Below the pieces are notes generated by a model, which had not been told where the DNA came from, ran no database searches, and was given only the letters and a program-made list of their open reading frames with translations. From Bog-473 sp963736525 (GTDB lineage Bacteria; Actinomycetota; Acidimicrobiia; Acidimicrobiales; RAAP-2), in NCBI GenBank assembly GCA_963736525.1, contig CAVTPF010000014.1, positions 429,783-493,782 on the forward strand: a stretch of DNA of 64,000 bases, in the 5' to 3' direction. Within the stretch, counting starts at the first letter, position 1; every line of letters begins with the position of its first letter. The position numbers were made by a program, and so were the translations under genes. Positions 1 to 7,808 of the stretch are shown here, piece by piece.

Positions 1-1697
1 GGGGTGGCCGCCATGCCGACGATCGGGGCGTTCAGGGGTTTGCCGCCCTGTGACCCGAAGAACCCTGCGTCGCCATAGGTGAAGATCCCTCCGTCGGAGG
101 CTACGAGCCAGTAGCCGCCCTTCGAGGGGGTCGCGGCCATCCCGACCACCGGCTTGACCAGTGGCAGGCTGCCGGCCGAGCCGAAGAAGCCGGCGTTGCC
201 GAAGGTGAAGACGCCACCGTCGGAGGCCACCAGCCAGTACGAGGAGTTGGGCGGCGCCGGCGGCGGGGGCGACGGCGGCCCCGGAAGCCCGGCCGAGCCG
301 GAGAACGCGACGACCTGATCGCTCGTCGGGGCCAGGAGCAGGCCGTCGCCGACGGACGGCGTCGGGAAGTGGTTGGCCTCGCTACCGATGGAGAGCTGTT
401 GCGCCGTCGAACCGTCCACCGGGTTGATCGCGTAGAGCGAGCTGCCGCCGATCGACCACACCAGGCCACCTGCCGCAATCGGAGGTCCGTGTTCCCCGCC
501 GGCGGCGGTCCAGTTGACGGCGAGCGCGGGAGGGGACGGGCTGGTTTGCACGGCCTGGAGCCCACCTCCGCAGGGCACGTAGACGACGGCCCCGACGACG
601 GCATCCCCACCGTCGGCATCGGCTCCCGGGCACACGGGTGCCTCGGTGAGCTGCGAGCCGCCGTTGCCGCCGAGGTTCGCCTGGTTCAGCAGATAGCCCG
701 TCTGCGACTTGCCCACCTGCAGGATCGTTCCGTCGGAGAGCAGCGCCGGAGCCGTCGAGCCGAGATCTTGGTCGTGCGAATTGTCGTAGGACCAGGTGCT
801 CGGGGCGAACAGCTGCTCGAAACCGAGGGCGGGAGACAGCTCAATGACCGAGTCGCTGCCGTCGTATGGATTCGATGAGGACCCGTTGCCCGTGGCGGCC
901 CAGATGTTCCCCGACGCGTCCACTTCGGGTGCCGCCCCACCCATCCAGACCGCCCCTTGGGTACCGGGGCTCGTGGTGTCGAAGTAGCCGACCGGCCCGC
1001 CGTCCTCGGGCGCCGAGACGATCCATCCGTGGTACGACGAACAGTCGCCGTCGTTGCCCCCGTATCCGAAGACGACGTTCCCGTCGCTCAGGTTCAAACC
1101 CGTGCGTTGCAGGATCGCCGAGGTGAGCTGCCCGGGAGGATCGACGGCCTCGTCCAGGAAGGTGGTGCCGGTGTACATGTCGAGGCCGACCAGGACGTGG
1201 GCGGGCGAGCCATTGCTCAGCTCATCCGCAACCGCGAAGATCTCGCCCCGCGCCGAGTCGATGACGGGGGTGCCGGTGATGCCGACGGTCGGGCCGATGT
1301 CGCCGCAGGGCAGGTCTCCCGAGGGAACAGGAGTCCCCACGTGGGTCGACCACAGGATGGCGCCGGTGTTCGCCGCGAGGGCGTACACCGTGTCGTTCTC
1401 GGTCGCCACGTAGACGCGCCCTGTCGCCTCGAGTGGCTCGCCGTAGACCTGGCCATCGAGTACCGGTGACCTCCACGCCGGGTTGGCCGGCGAGAACGTC
1501 ACGCCGGAAGCGTCGACACCGCTGCCGAGCGGGTTGCCGTGGTACACGGTCCAGGCCGTTGCGGCGTCGGCGTGGGCCGTCGCCGCCACACTGGCACCGG
1601 CCGGGGCCGCCCCGGCCGCCATGGCCGACAGGACGAGGCTGATCGCCGCCCCGGCAATGACGATCGTCCGTCGTGCTCCGCGCGCCAGGGGACGCAC
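1..1697 (-). CDS. Secreted PQQ-like beta-propeller protein with C-terminal DGGVF repeats (3' end beyond window)
   Basis: The gene runs off the left edge, so its stop is not seen; 565 codons are present. The proposed start is the GTG at 1697, the only plausible start upstream of the signal peptide. A GGAGG run touches it, so the exact start is uncertain. Residues 10-35 form a signal peptide (two Arg, then a hydrophobic run ending near AAPAGAS). Residues about 50-470 contain PQQ-type propeller strands such as VYVATENDTVYALAANTG. A proline-rich linker then leads to repeats of the form YWLVASDGGVF...FGS.G...PVVGMA, two of which are complete before the edge. It is probably exported or wall-bound; its ligand is unknown. 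The same C-terminal repeat ends the genes at 4904-6988 and 34032-36029. Confidence 0.8.
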   Translation of the reverse strand, partial: MRPLARGARRTIVIAGAAISLVLSAMAAGAAPAGASVAATAHADAATAWTVYHGNPLGSGVDASGVTFSPANPAWRSPVLDGQVYGEPLEATGRVYVATENDTVYALAANTGAILWSTHVGTPVPSGDLPCGDIGPTVGITGTPVIDSARGEIFAVADELSNGSPAHVLVGLDMYTGTTFLDEAVDPPGQLTSAILQRTGLNLSDGNVVFGYGGNDGDCSSYHGWIVSAPEDGGPVGYFDTTSPGTQGAVWMGGAAPEVDASGNIWAATGNGSSSNPYDGSDSVIELSPALGFEQLFAPSTWSYDNSHDQDLGSTAPALLSDGTILQVGKSQTGYLLNQANLGGNGGSQLTEAPVCPGADADGGDAVVGAVVYVPCGGGLQAVQTSPSPPALAVNWTAAGGEHGPPIAAGGLVWSIGGSSLYAINPVDGSTAQQLSIGSEANHFPTPSVGDGLLLAPTSDQVVAFSGSAGLPGPPSPPPPAPPNSSYWLVASDGGVFTFGNAGFFGSAGSLPLVKPVVGMAATPSKGGYWLVASDGGIFTYGDAGFFGSQGGKPLNAPIVGMAAT

Positions 1698-1821
1698 CCC
1701 TCCGCTCGAGCTCAGCGTATCGGTCCCCCAGTGATGCGAGAACCGTAACGTGTTTGTGTCGCGGCTGTCGATGGGCCTTTCGGGCCATCGGAAGTTGCGA
1801 CCCCGAGGAACCCGCGTTGGC

Positions 1822-3453
1822 TCAGCCGCCAGCCGGCGCCGCGGGCGCCTCGCCCCCGGCGTGCACGATCGCCGTTGCCCACGTGTAATCGGGCTTCCCC
1901 GAGGGCGAGCGCTCCACCGCGTCGACCACATGGAGGCGGCGGGGCAGCTTGTATCCCGCGATGAAGTGCCGGCAGTGCTCCTGCAGCGACTCCAGGGACG
2001 GCGCCTCGTGTCCCGCTCTCGGCTGCACGATGGCGGCCACGGTCTGGCCCCAGCGCTCGTCGGGCGCCCCGCACACGATGGCGTCCATGACGTCGGGATG
2101 GGAGCGCACGGCAGATTCGACCTCCTCGGGGAAGATCTTCTCGCCGCCCGAGTTGATGACGATCGATCCCCGTCCGAGCAACGTGATGGAGCCGTCAACC
2201 TCGACCGTCGCGTAGTCACCCGGCATCACGTAGCGAGTACCTCGCACCTCTATGAACACCTCGGCCGTCTTCTTTGGGTCGTTGTAGTAGCCGAGTGGGA
2301 TGTCGCCCGAGCGGGCGATCTTGCCGATGACGCCCGACCCTGGCTCCACCAGCTGCAGGTTCTCGTCGAACACGACGGTCTTCCCGAGCAGATGGACCGT
2401 CGGGCCGCTCTTCATCGCCGTGTTGCCCGCCGTCACCACGGTCATCCCGTTGTTGCCGCCCTCCGACGAGCCGATGGCGTCCGTGATCACGATGTGGGGG
2501 AGACGCTCGAAGAACTGGTCCTTGACGGGAGCCGAGAACAGCGCCGCCGACGACACCACCGCCAACAGCGACGAGAGGTCGTGATCCGTCCCGGGGTCGG
2601 TCAGGGACTCGATCAGCGGTTTGCCCATGGCGTCCCCCGTGATCATCACGGAGTTCACGCGCTCCTCGCCCACCAGACGCCAGACATGGTGGGGATCGAA
2701 CTTCGCCATCAGGACGATCTTGGATCCGACGAAGCTCTGCCCCATGACGCACCACTGCGTGGCCCCGTGCATGAGGGGCGCCACCGGCAGGTGCACCATC
2801 GGTCCCCCGGCGCCCTTGGCGACCATCACCGAGGGGTCGGTGATCCGCTCGTTCGTGACCGGGTCCGTGCCCCCGCCGAGGGCGTAGAAGACGTCCTCGT
2901 GCCGCCAGACCACGCCCTTGGGCATTCCGGTGGTCCCGCCGGTGTAGAGGATGTAGAGGTCGTCGCCCGAGCGCGGTCCGAAGTCCCGCTCCTCGGATTG
3001 ATCGGCCATCGCCTGCTCGTACCCGATCGCGCCCGGTGTCGGCTCGACCTCGCTGCCGTCGTCGATGACGATCACGTGGCGCAGGTCGGGCAGCTCGGGC
3101 AGGAGCGCAGCGACCAGAGGTGAGAACTCTCGCTGGTACACCAGCGCCTTCAGGTCGGCGTTGGTGAGGAGGTAGTGCAGCTCGTCCTTGACGTAGCGGT
3201 AATTGATGTTGATCCAGATCGCCCGCAGCTTGAAGACGGCCCAGGCCGCCTCCACCCACTCGACGGAGTTGTAGGCGTAGATCCCGACGTGGTCCCCCGG
3301 CCCGATCCCCTGCGCCGCCAGGTGGTGGGCCAGCCGGTTCGCGCGCGCTTCCATGTCGGCGTACGTCCGTCGCGCGCCGTTGGCCACGAGGTATTCCCGC
3401 TCGGGGTAGGCGTCGACGGACGCCTCGAACAAGTCGGCGAGGTTGAACTCCAT
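1822..3453 (-). CDS. Acyl-CoA synthetase, AMP-binding (FadD family)
   Basis: A 543-residue ANL-superfamily enzyme that should activate a fatty or steroid-derived carboxylic acid to its acyl-CoA through an acyl-adenylate. The AMP-binding loop YTGGTTGMPKGV lies at about 170-181. The C-terminal lid carries GDYATVEVDGS and GRGSIVINSGGEKIFPEEVE, and a catalytic-type Lys sits in SPSGKPDYT near the end. The start is placed at ATG 3453 (MEFNLADLFE), because the frame upstream to 3612 is arginine-rich and unlike the family. A KstR-like operator lies 11 bases upstream of this start. The acid substrate cannot be read from the sequence; the operator hints at sterol or lipid catabolism. A second, paralogous synthetase lies at 7809-9434. 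Confidence 0.93.
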   Translation of the reverse strand: MEFNLADLFEASVDAYPEREYLVANGARRTYADMEARANRLAHHLAAQGIGPGDHVGIYAYNSVEWVEAAWAVFKLRAIWININYRYVKDELHYLLTNADLKALVYQREFSPLVAALLPELPDLRHVIVIDDGSEVEPTPGAIGYEQAMADQSEERDFGPRSGDDLYILYTGGTTGMPKGVVWRHEDVFYALGGGTDPVTNERITDPSVMVAKGAGGPMVHLPVAPLMHGATQWCVMGQSFVGSKIVLMAKFDPHHVWRLVGEERVNSVMITGDAMGKPLIESLTDPGTDHDLSSLLAVVSSAALFSAPVKDQFFERLPHIVITDAIGSSEGGNNGMTVVTAGNTAMKSGPTVHLLGKTVVFDENLQLVEPGSGVIGKIARSGDIPLGYYNDPKKTAEVFIEVRGTRYVMPGDYATVEVDGSITLLGRGSIVINSGGEKIFPEEVESAVRSHPDVMDAIVCGAPDERWGQTVAAIVQPRAGHEAPSLESLQEHCRHFIAGYKLPRRLHVVDAVERSPSGKPDYTWATAIVHAGGEAPAAPAGG

Positions 3454-3464
3454 CCGTCTCAGGT

Positions 3465-3478
3465 TAGAACACGTTCTC
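3465..3478. promoter_or_regulatory. KstR-like operator upstream of the acyl-CoA synthetase gene
   Basis: The sequence TAGAACACGTTCTC matches 13 of 14 positions of a mycobacterial-type KstR half-symmetric site (consensus form TnnAACnnGTTnnA; only the last A is C here). It sits between the proposed start at 3453 and the gene at 3549-4370, where a repressor would block transcription of the synthetase. In mycobacteria KstR represses cholesterol and lipid catabolic genes and is released by a sterol-derived CoA ester. The kstR gene itself is not in this window, so the regulator is inferred. Confidence 0.5.
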
Positions 3479-3548
3479 GTTCTGCGAGTATTCGGCCGGT
3501 TGGGGCCGCCGGCCGGGGATGGTGTGGATGGGGACACTCTGTGCGTGC

Positions 3549-4370
3549 TCAGTCGAACAGTTCGGGCTCGCTGCGCGAGATCTCGTCCCACAGCGGCTGG
3601 AACGAGAACCATCCGGCCCCGTGCGTGGCCGTGCGGTCACGCGTGTAGCGCGCCCCCTCGTCGTCGATCAGCAGTGGCGTCCCGGCCGCTTCGGCCAGGA
3701 GCTGGGCCTGGCACGAACGCTCCATGGTGATGAACCACCAGGCCGCCTCGTCGACCGAGTGCCCGACCGTGAACAGCCCGTGGTTGCGGTGAATGGTCGC
3801 CTTGTGGGGGCCGAGTGCGGCCGCCAGGGCCTTGGCCGCCGCCTCCTCCAGCACGATGGCGCCACCACCCTCTTCGCACACCGTGTGGTCCTCGTAGAAG
3901 ACGCAGGCATCTTGGGTGATCGGGTCGAGGGGACGTCCGAGCGCTGACCAGGCCTTGCCGTAGACCGAGTGCGCGTGCGCCGCCGCAATGACGTCGGGTC
4001 GGGCTGCGTGGACCGCCGAATGGATGGCGAAGGCAGCCGGGTTCACCGGCCGGCTCCCCTCGACGACCTCGCCCGAGTGGCTCACCAGGATCAGGTCCGA
4101 GACCCGCACATGGCGGAAGCTCATGCCGAATGGGTTCACCCAGAAGTGGTCGGTCAGCTCGGGGTCGCGGGCCGTGATGTGCCCGGCCACGCCTTCGGAG
4201 AAGCCGAAGCGTCCGAACAGCCGCAGCGCCCCGGCCAGCTTCTGCTTGCGGTGCAGGCGCTCCTCCTCCAGCGTGGTGAACGTCGGGGGGGTCGGCACGA
4301 TCAGCTCGCGCTGGCCCCCGGGGACCCCGCGCGTCGCCGTGCGGGCCGCAGTGGAACGGGTCTGTGCCAT
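3549..4370 (-). CDS. Class II aldolase/adducin domain protein
   Basis: A 273-residue protein of the fuculose-1-phosphate aldolase/adducin fold. The zinc-ligand pattern is present as HAHS at 132-135 and HRNHG at 194-198, and the fold's SEGVAGHITARDP segment lies near 58-70. Family members are zinc-dependent aldolases, epimerases or related enzymes, so the substrate is not fixed by the sequence. The first 25 residues are Arg/Thr-rich and may not be part of the domain; ATG 4370 is used because no clearer start exists. Its start codon lies close to that of the divergent SRPBCC gene, so the two probably share a short control region. Its stop is about 70 bases from the KstR-like site of the next gene. 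Confidence 0.88.
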   Translation of the reverse strand: MAQTRSTAARTATRGVPGGQRELIVPTPPTFTTLEEERLHRKQKLAGALRLFGRFGFSEGVAGHITARDPELTDHFWVNPFGMSFRHVRVSDLILVSHSGEVVEGSRPVNPAAFAIHSAVHAARPDVIAAAHAHSVYGKAWSALGRPLDPITQDACVFYEDHTVCEEGGGAIVLEEAAAKALAAALGPHKATIHRNHGLFTVGHSVDEAAWWFITMERSCQAQLLAEAAGTPLLIDDEGARYTRDRTATHGAGWFSFQPLWDEISRSEPELFD

Positions 4371-4392
4371 GACCTCAAACTATCCTCCGTCC

Positions 4393-4845
4393 ATGCCGTA
4401 TCCCACCGCCGCCACCCGAGAGATCGCCGCCCCGGCCGAGAAGGTGTGGTCCCTCGTCTCCGACTTGCCGCGCATGGGGGAGTGGTCGCCCGAAAACGCC
4501 GGAGGGAGATGGATCAAGGGCGCGACCGGCCCGGCGCTGGGTGCCGTCTTCCGCGGTTCCAACAAGAACGGCTTCCGGCGCTGGTCCACCGACGCGACGG
4601 TGGTCGGCTACGAGCAGGGCAAGCTCTTCGAGTTCTCCGTGACGGCCGGGCCGCTGGCCGTCGCCAACTGGCGCTACGAGTTCGAGGGCACCGAGTCGGG
4701 CTGTCGGGTGACCGAGTCGTGGCGGGACAACCGTAAGCGTTGGTTCGTCGTGGTGGCGCGTGCGATGGGCGATCACAGCGCGGCGCACGCCGCGAAGGAG
4801 ATGGAGGCGACGCTGGCCAACCTGGCGGCGGCGGCCGAGCGGTAG
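4393..4845 (+). CDS. SRPBCC family protein (polyketide cyclase/START-like)
   Basis: A 150-residue single-domain protein of the SRPBCC (Bet v 1-like) superfamily. It opens with the typical REIAAPAEKVWSLVSDLPRM pattern, has the WSPE turn and a central GAVFRGSN segment, and ends in a long helix (SAAHAAKEMEATLANLAAAA). Such proteins bind hydrophobic ligands in a deep cavity; some are cyclases, others carriers. ATG 4393 is chosen because the earlier in-frame ATG at 4369 overlaps the start codon of the divergent aldolase-like gene. No strong ribosome binding site precedes either. The ligand is unknown; lipid or aromatic ligands would fit the surrounding catabolic genes. Confidence 0.85.
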   Translation: MPYPTAATREIAAPAEKVWSLVSDLPRMGEWSPENAGGRWIKGATGPALGAVFRGSNKNGFRRWSTDATVVGYEQGKLFEFSVTAGPLAVANWRYEFEGTESGCRVTESWRDNRKRWFVVVARAMGDHSAAHAAKEMEATLANLAAAAER

Positions 4846-4903
4846 TCGACCGACGTCGGACTGAGCCTCCCGCGGGTTGGTCAACGGCAGAGCGTGGGGC
4901 TGC

Positions 4904-6988
4904 TCAGGTCCCGATCCCGACGATTGGCTTGTTCAGCGTGGCCCCACCCTCGGAGCCGAAGAACGGCGGAGTTCCCGCCCCCGGATAGCTGAAGATCCCC
5001 CCGTCGGAGCCGACCAGGTAGTAGCCGCCCGCGGCCACACCGATGCCGACGATCGGCTTGTTGAGGGTCAGACTTCCGGCGGATCCGAGGAACGGAGCGC
5101 CGAAGTTGAAGACGCCGCCGTCCGCACCGACCAGGTAGTACCCCCCGGCGGCCGTCACCGCCATGCCCACGATGGGCTTGTTGAGGGGCATCCCTCCTTC
5201 CGACCCGGCGAACACGGCGTTGCCGTAGGCGAAGACCCCTCCGTCGCCGGCCACCAGGTAATACCCCAGCCCGTTCGGGGTGCTGGCCATGCCCACGATC
5301 GGCTTCGCCAGGGCCAGGCCTCCGGTGGAGCCGTAGAACTGCGCGTCGCCGAAGCTGAAGACGCCGCCGTCGGAGGCCACCAGCCAGTAGCCGCCCCCGT
5401 CGCCGGTGACCGCCATGCCCACGATCGGCTTGTTGAGGGGCATGCCCCCCATGGAGCCGTAGAACTGCGCAGAGCCGTAGTTGAAGACGCCGCCGTCGGC
5501 GCCAACCAGGTAGTAGCCGTCACCGGCCGGCATGACCGCCATGCCGACGATCGGCGCGTCCAAGCCCATGCCGCCCGTCGAGCCGAGGAACGGGGCCCCA
5601 GGGCTCGGCTCGCTCGGCCCGAAGGCGAAGACGCCTCCGTCCGATGCCACCATGCGATAGCCGGTGCGGCTGATCGAAGCCTCGCCGCTGTAGGGCGCGT
5701 CGGTCACGCCCGCACTCACGACACCGGTCGCGACACAGGACCCACCGGCGAGGCAGGAGACGCCGAACCACAGTGCTTCGGGAGAGGACGGAGTGCTCAC
5801 CGTGCCCAGGGTCCACGCGCTGCCGTTCCACCATGCAGTCATGACCTCGAAGTCTTGGCTGTTGGCATCGGTGAAGGCCGCGCCCACCGAGGTGCACGAC
5901 GTCGCGCTGACGCAACTGGTGGCCAGCAACGCATCGCCGTTCGCGGTGGGCGAGGCGGGCAGCGGCGTCTGGGACCAGGTACCGCCGGACCACTCCTCGG
6001 CAAAGGCGACATCTTGCGTCGATTCGTCGAAACCGGTCGCCATGCAGAAGCCGGTGCCGGCGCACGACACGCCGTAGAACACCGGTTCGGTGGTGCCGCT
6101 GGGGTCCGGGGTCGTCGTGACACTCCACGAGGCTCCGTTCCACTGCTCGGCCAAGACAAGGTACGTCCCTGCGGCATGGGGCTGTGCCTGTGCCCGTGCC
6201 CGTGCCGGGGTCCCCAGCGGGGAGCCGGGAAGCCCGAGAGGTCCGAGCTGCGGCGGTCCCGACACCGGCAACCCGGCGCTCGGCACTGCGAACCCCGCTC
6301 CTGTGCCCACGTTGTACCCCACGGCCATGCAGTTGGCCGGCCCGGTGCAACTGAGGGCGGTGAACTCGTCGTCTGTGTGGTTCGCGATGCTCGGCGTGCT
6401 CGTGATCGACCACGACGTGCCGTTCCATTGCTCGGCCAACGTGTCCACGTTGCTCGTCGAGCCGTTCACCGCGGCGCCCGTCAACATGCACCACGTCGGT
6501 CCCGTGCACGACAGGCCCGACAGCCGAGCACTCGCGTACTGGCTCGGCAGTGTCGGGGTCGCACTCACCGACCAGTCGGCGCCGTTCCACTGGTAGGCAA
6601 CCGGAGAGTCTTGGGAGTTGTTGGCGTAGACACCCGCAACCATGCAGAACGACGTCGACGTGCACGAGACGGCCGTAAGACCAACCGCGGTCGCACCGGG
6701 GAGGGCGGGCAGAGCGATCGTGTTCCACGCTGACCCGTTCCATTGCTGGACGTACGGCGACGGAGCCACCATGGCTGCGATGCAGAAGACCGACGAGACA
6801 CACGAGACGTTCTCGTCGTAGGAATCAGTGCCGACCGCAGGGGGAGTGGTCGGTGTCCACTCCGTCGCGGCCACCTGCGATCCGGGACCCGGCGTCGCAG
6901 CGGCCGATCCCGCCGTGACGACCGAGCCCACGACACCGAACAGACCGATGAGTGCCACGAGGCACGCGCGCTGCAAAGACGACCGCAT
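4904..6988 (-). CDS. Secreted two-part propeller protein: Cys-paired WNG repeats plus six DGGVF repeats
   Basis: A 694-residue exported protein. ATG 6988 is chosen because a GGGAGGGG ribosome binding site lies just upstream. Residues 1-35 are a signal peptide ending near AGSAAATPG. The first half holds seven repeats, each with a WNG..W strand and a Cys pair (VSCVSSVFC, VSCTSTSFC, LSCTGPTWC, LSCTGPANC, VSCAGTGFC, TSCVSATSC, VSCLAGGSC), which suggests a seven-bladed propeller with one disulfide per blade. A low-complexity insert (ARARAQAQ) interrupts it. The second half has six DGGVF repeats of about 40 residues and ends immediately after the last PIVGIG. The function is unknown; a cell-surface binding or scaffold role is inferred from export and architecture. 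Confidence 0.85.
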   Translation of the reverse strand: MRSSLQRACLVALIGLFGVVGSVVTAGSAAATPGPGSQVAATEWTPTTPPAVGTDSYDENVSCVSSVFCIAAMVAPSPYVQQWNGSAWNTIALPALPGATAVGLTAVSCTSTSFCMVAGVYANNSQDSPVAYQWNGADWSVSATPTLPSQYASARLSGLSCTGPTWCMLTGAAVNGSTSNVDTLAEQWNGTSWSITSTPSIANHTDDEFTALSCTGPANCMAVGYNVGTGAGFAVPSAGLPVSGPPQLGPLGLPGSPLGTPARARAQAQPHAAGTYLVLAEQWNGASWSVTTTPDPSGTTEPVFYGVSCAGTGFCMATGFDESTQDVAFAEEWSGGTWSQTPLPASPTANGDALLATSCVSATSCTSVGAAFTDANSQDFEVMTAWWNGSAWTLGTVSTPSSPEALWFGVSCLAGGSCVATGVVSAGVTDAPYSGEASISRTGYRMVASDGGVFAFGPSEPSPGAPFLGSTGGMGLDAPIVGMAVMPAGDGYYLVGADGGVFNYGSAQFYGSMGGMPLNKPIVGMAVTGDGGGYWLVASDGGVFSFGDAQFYGSTGGLALAKPIVGMASTPNGLGYYLVAGDGGVFAYGNAVFAGSEGGMPLNKPIVGMAVTAAGGYYLVGADGGVFNFGAPFLGSAGSLTLNKPIVGIGVAAGGYYLVGSDGGIFSYPGAGTPPFFGSEGGATLNKPIVGIGT

Positions 6989-7113
6989 AAGTTCCCCTCC
7001 CAGGTGTGCCCGGACCGCCGACACCGCGAAGCTTGCTCGACGTGTACCGCCGAAGCAAGGACCCTCGGCCGCAGCGTGCTGGCGGCGCGCAGCGTGTGCC
7101 GGCGGTGCGGGTG

Positions 7114-7773
7114 TTACCGAGTCAACTGCTCGGAAGACTCCGGCTCCGAATGGAGCCGTCGCTCGACATGGGCGGCCGCTGCAGTGTCGCCCGGACCGCC
7201 CCGTCCGCGCAGCCGCTCCACCACGGCGCGCCGGTGGGCCTCGTCGACGTTGCCACCGTACTTGAACTTGGCCGACACCTGTTCGAGTCGGATCTCAATG
7301 CCGAGGATACCCATCAACTTCTCCCGGTGGGTGACACCTGGGTCGGCGACCGCGATGTCGGGCTGGAACGCCGACAGCTGTCGCCGCAGGATGCCGGCCA
7401 CCGTCCCCGGCGTGGTCCGCTCGTCGTGCACCGTCGCCGTGCCGACCAGTTGCACCGCGCCGTAGTAGGTCGTGGGGACGCCGAGCGCGGGGTCTTCCTC
7501 GCCGATGGCCTTCCACGTCGAGGGGATGAAGGCCCAGTCGTCGGCGACGCTCAGCAGCACCCGCTGGTTCTCGGCCAGGGCGTGGAACACGGGGTTGGCC
7601 CGCACGAGATGCAGCCACACCGTGTCGTCCGTCAGCACGAATTGGGTGGGCACGACGATCGGCATCTCGCGCTCGGGCCCGCCCGGAGCGACCAGGTGCC
7701 CGAAGGGATGGGCCTCGACGAAGGGCCGCCACTCGTGCTCGCCGCAGGTGGCGTCGACCGGGGCGACGAACAT
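7114..7773 (-). CDS. PaiB-type FMN-binding protein
   Basis: A 219-residue protein resembling the PaiB/FMN-binding split-barrel family, often annotated as FMN-binding negative transcriptional regulator. It has the expected N-terminal MFVAP start, a HLVRANPVFHAL strand-helix, and the late EKLMGILGIEIRLEQVSAKFKY segment that resembles the family's IVGIEI..GKFK signature. A GTG at 7779 would add two residues; ATG 7773 fits the family start better. Members bind flavin and may be flavoenzymes rather than true DNA-binding repressors, so a regulatory role should not be assumed. It lies alone on the minus strand just downstream of an acyl-CoA synthetase gene and could be co-transcribed with it. Confidence 0.85.
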   Translation of the reverse strand: MFVAPVDATCGEHEWRPFVEAHPFGHLVAPGGPEREMPIVVPTQFVLTDDTVWLHLVRANPVFHALAENQRVLLSVADDWAFIPSTWKAIGEEDPALGVPTTYYGAVQLVGTATVHDERTTPGTVAGILRRQLSAFQPDIAVADPGVTHREKLMGILGIEIRLEQVSAKFKYGGNVDEAHRRAVVERLRGRGGPGDTAAAAHVERRLHSEPESSEQLTR

Positions 7774-7808
7774 CGTCACAGTCTGGCGCAGGCCGGCGCA
7801 GGCCGGCG

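Noticed and set aside
1750..3123. 457-codon plus-strand frame opposite the acyl-CoA synthetase
   Set aside because: Antisense to a clear FadD gene with no domain of its own.
4877..6733. 618-codon plus-strand frame opposite the gene at 4904-6988
   Set aside because: It is Arg/Gly/His-rich without a domain and lies antisense to a clearly coding gene; a shadow frame of high-GC DNA.
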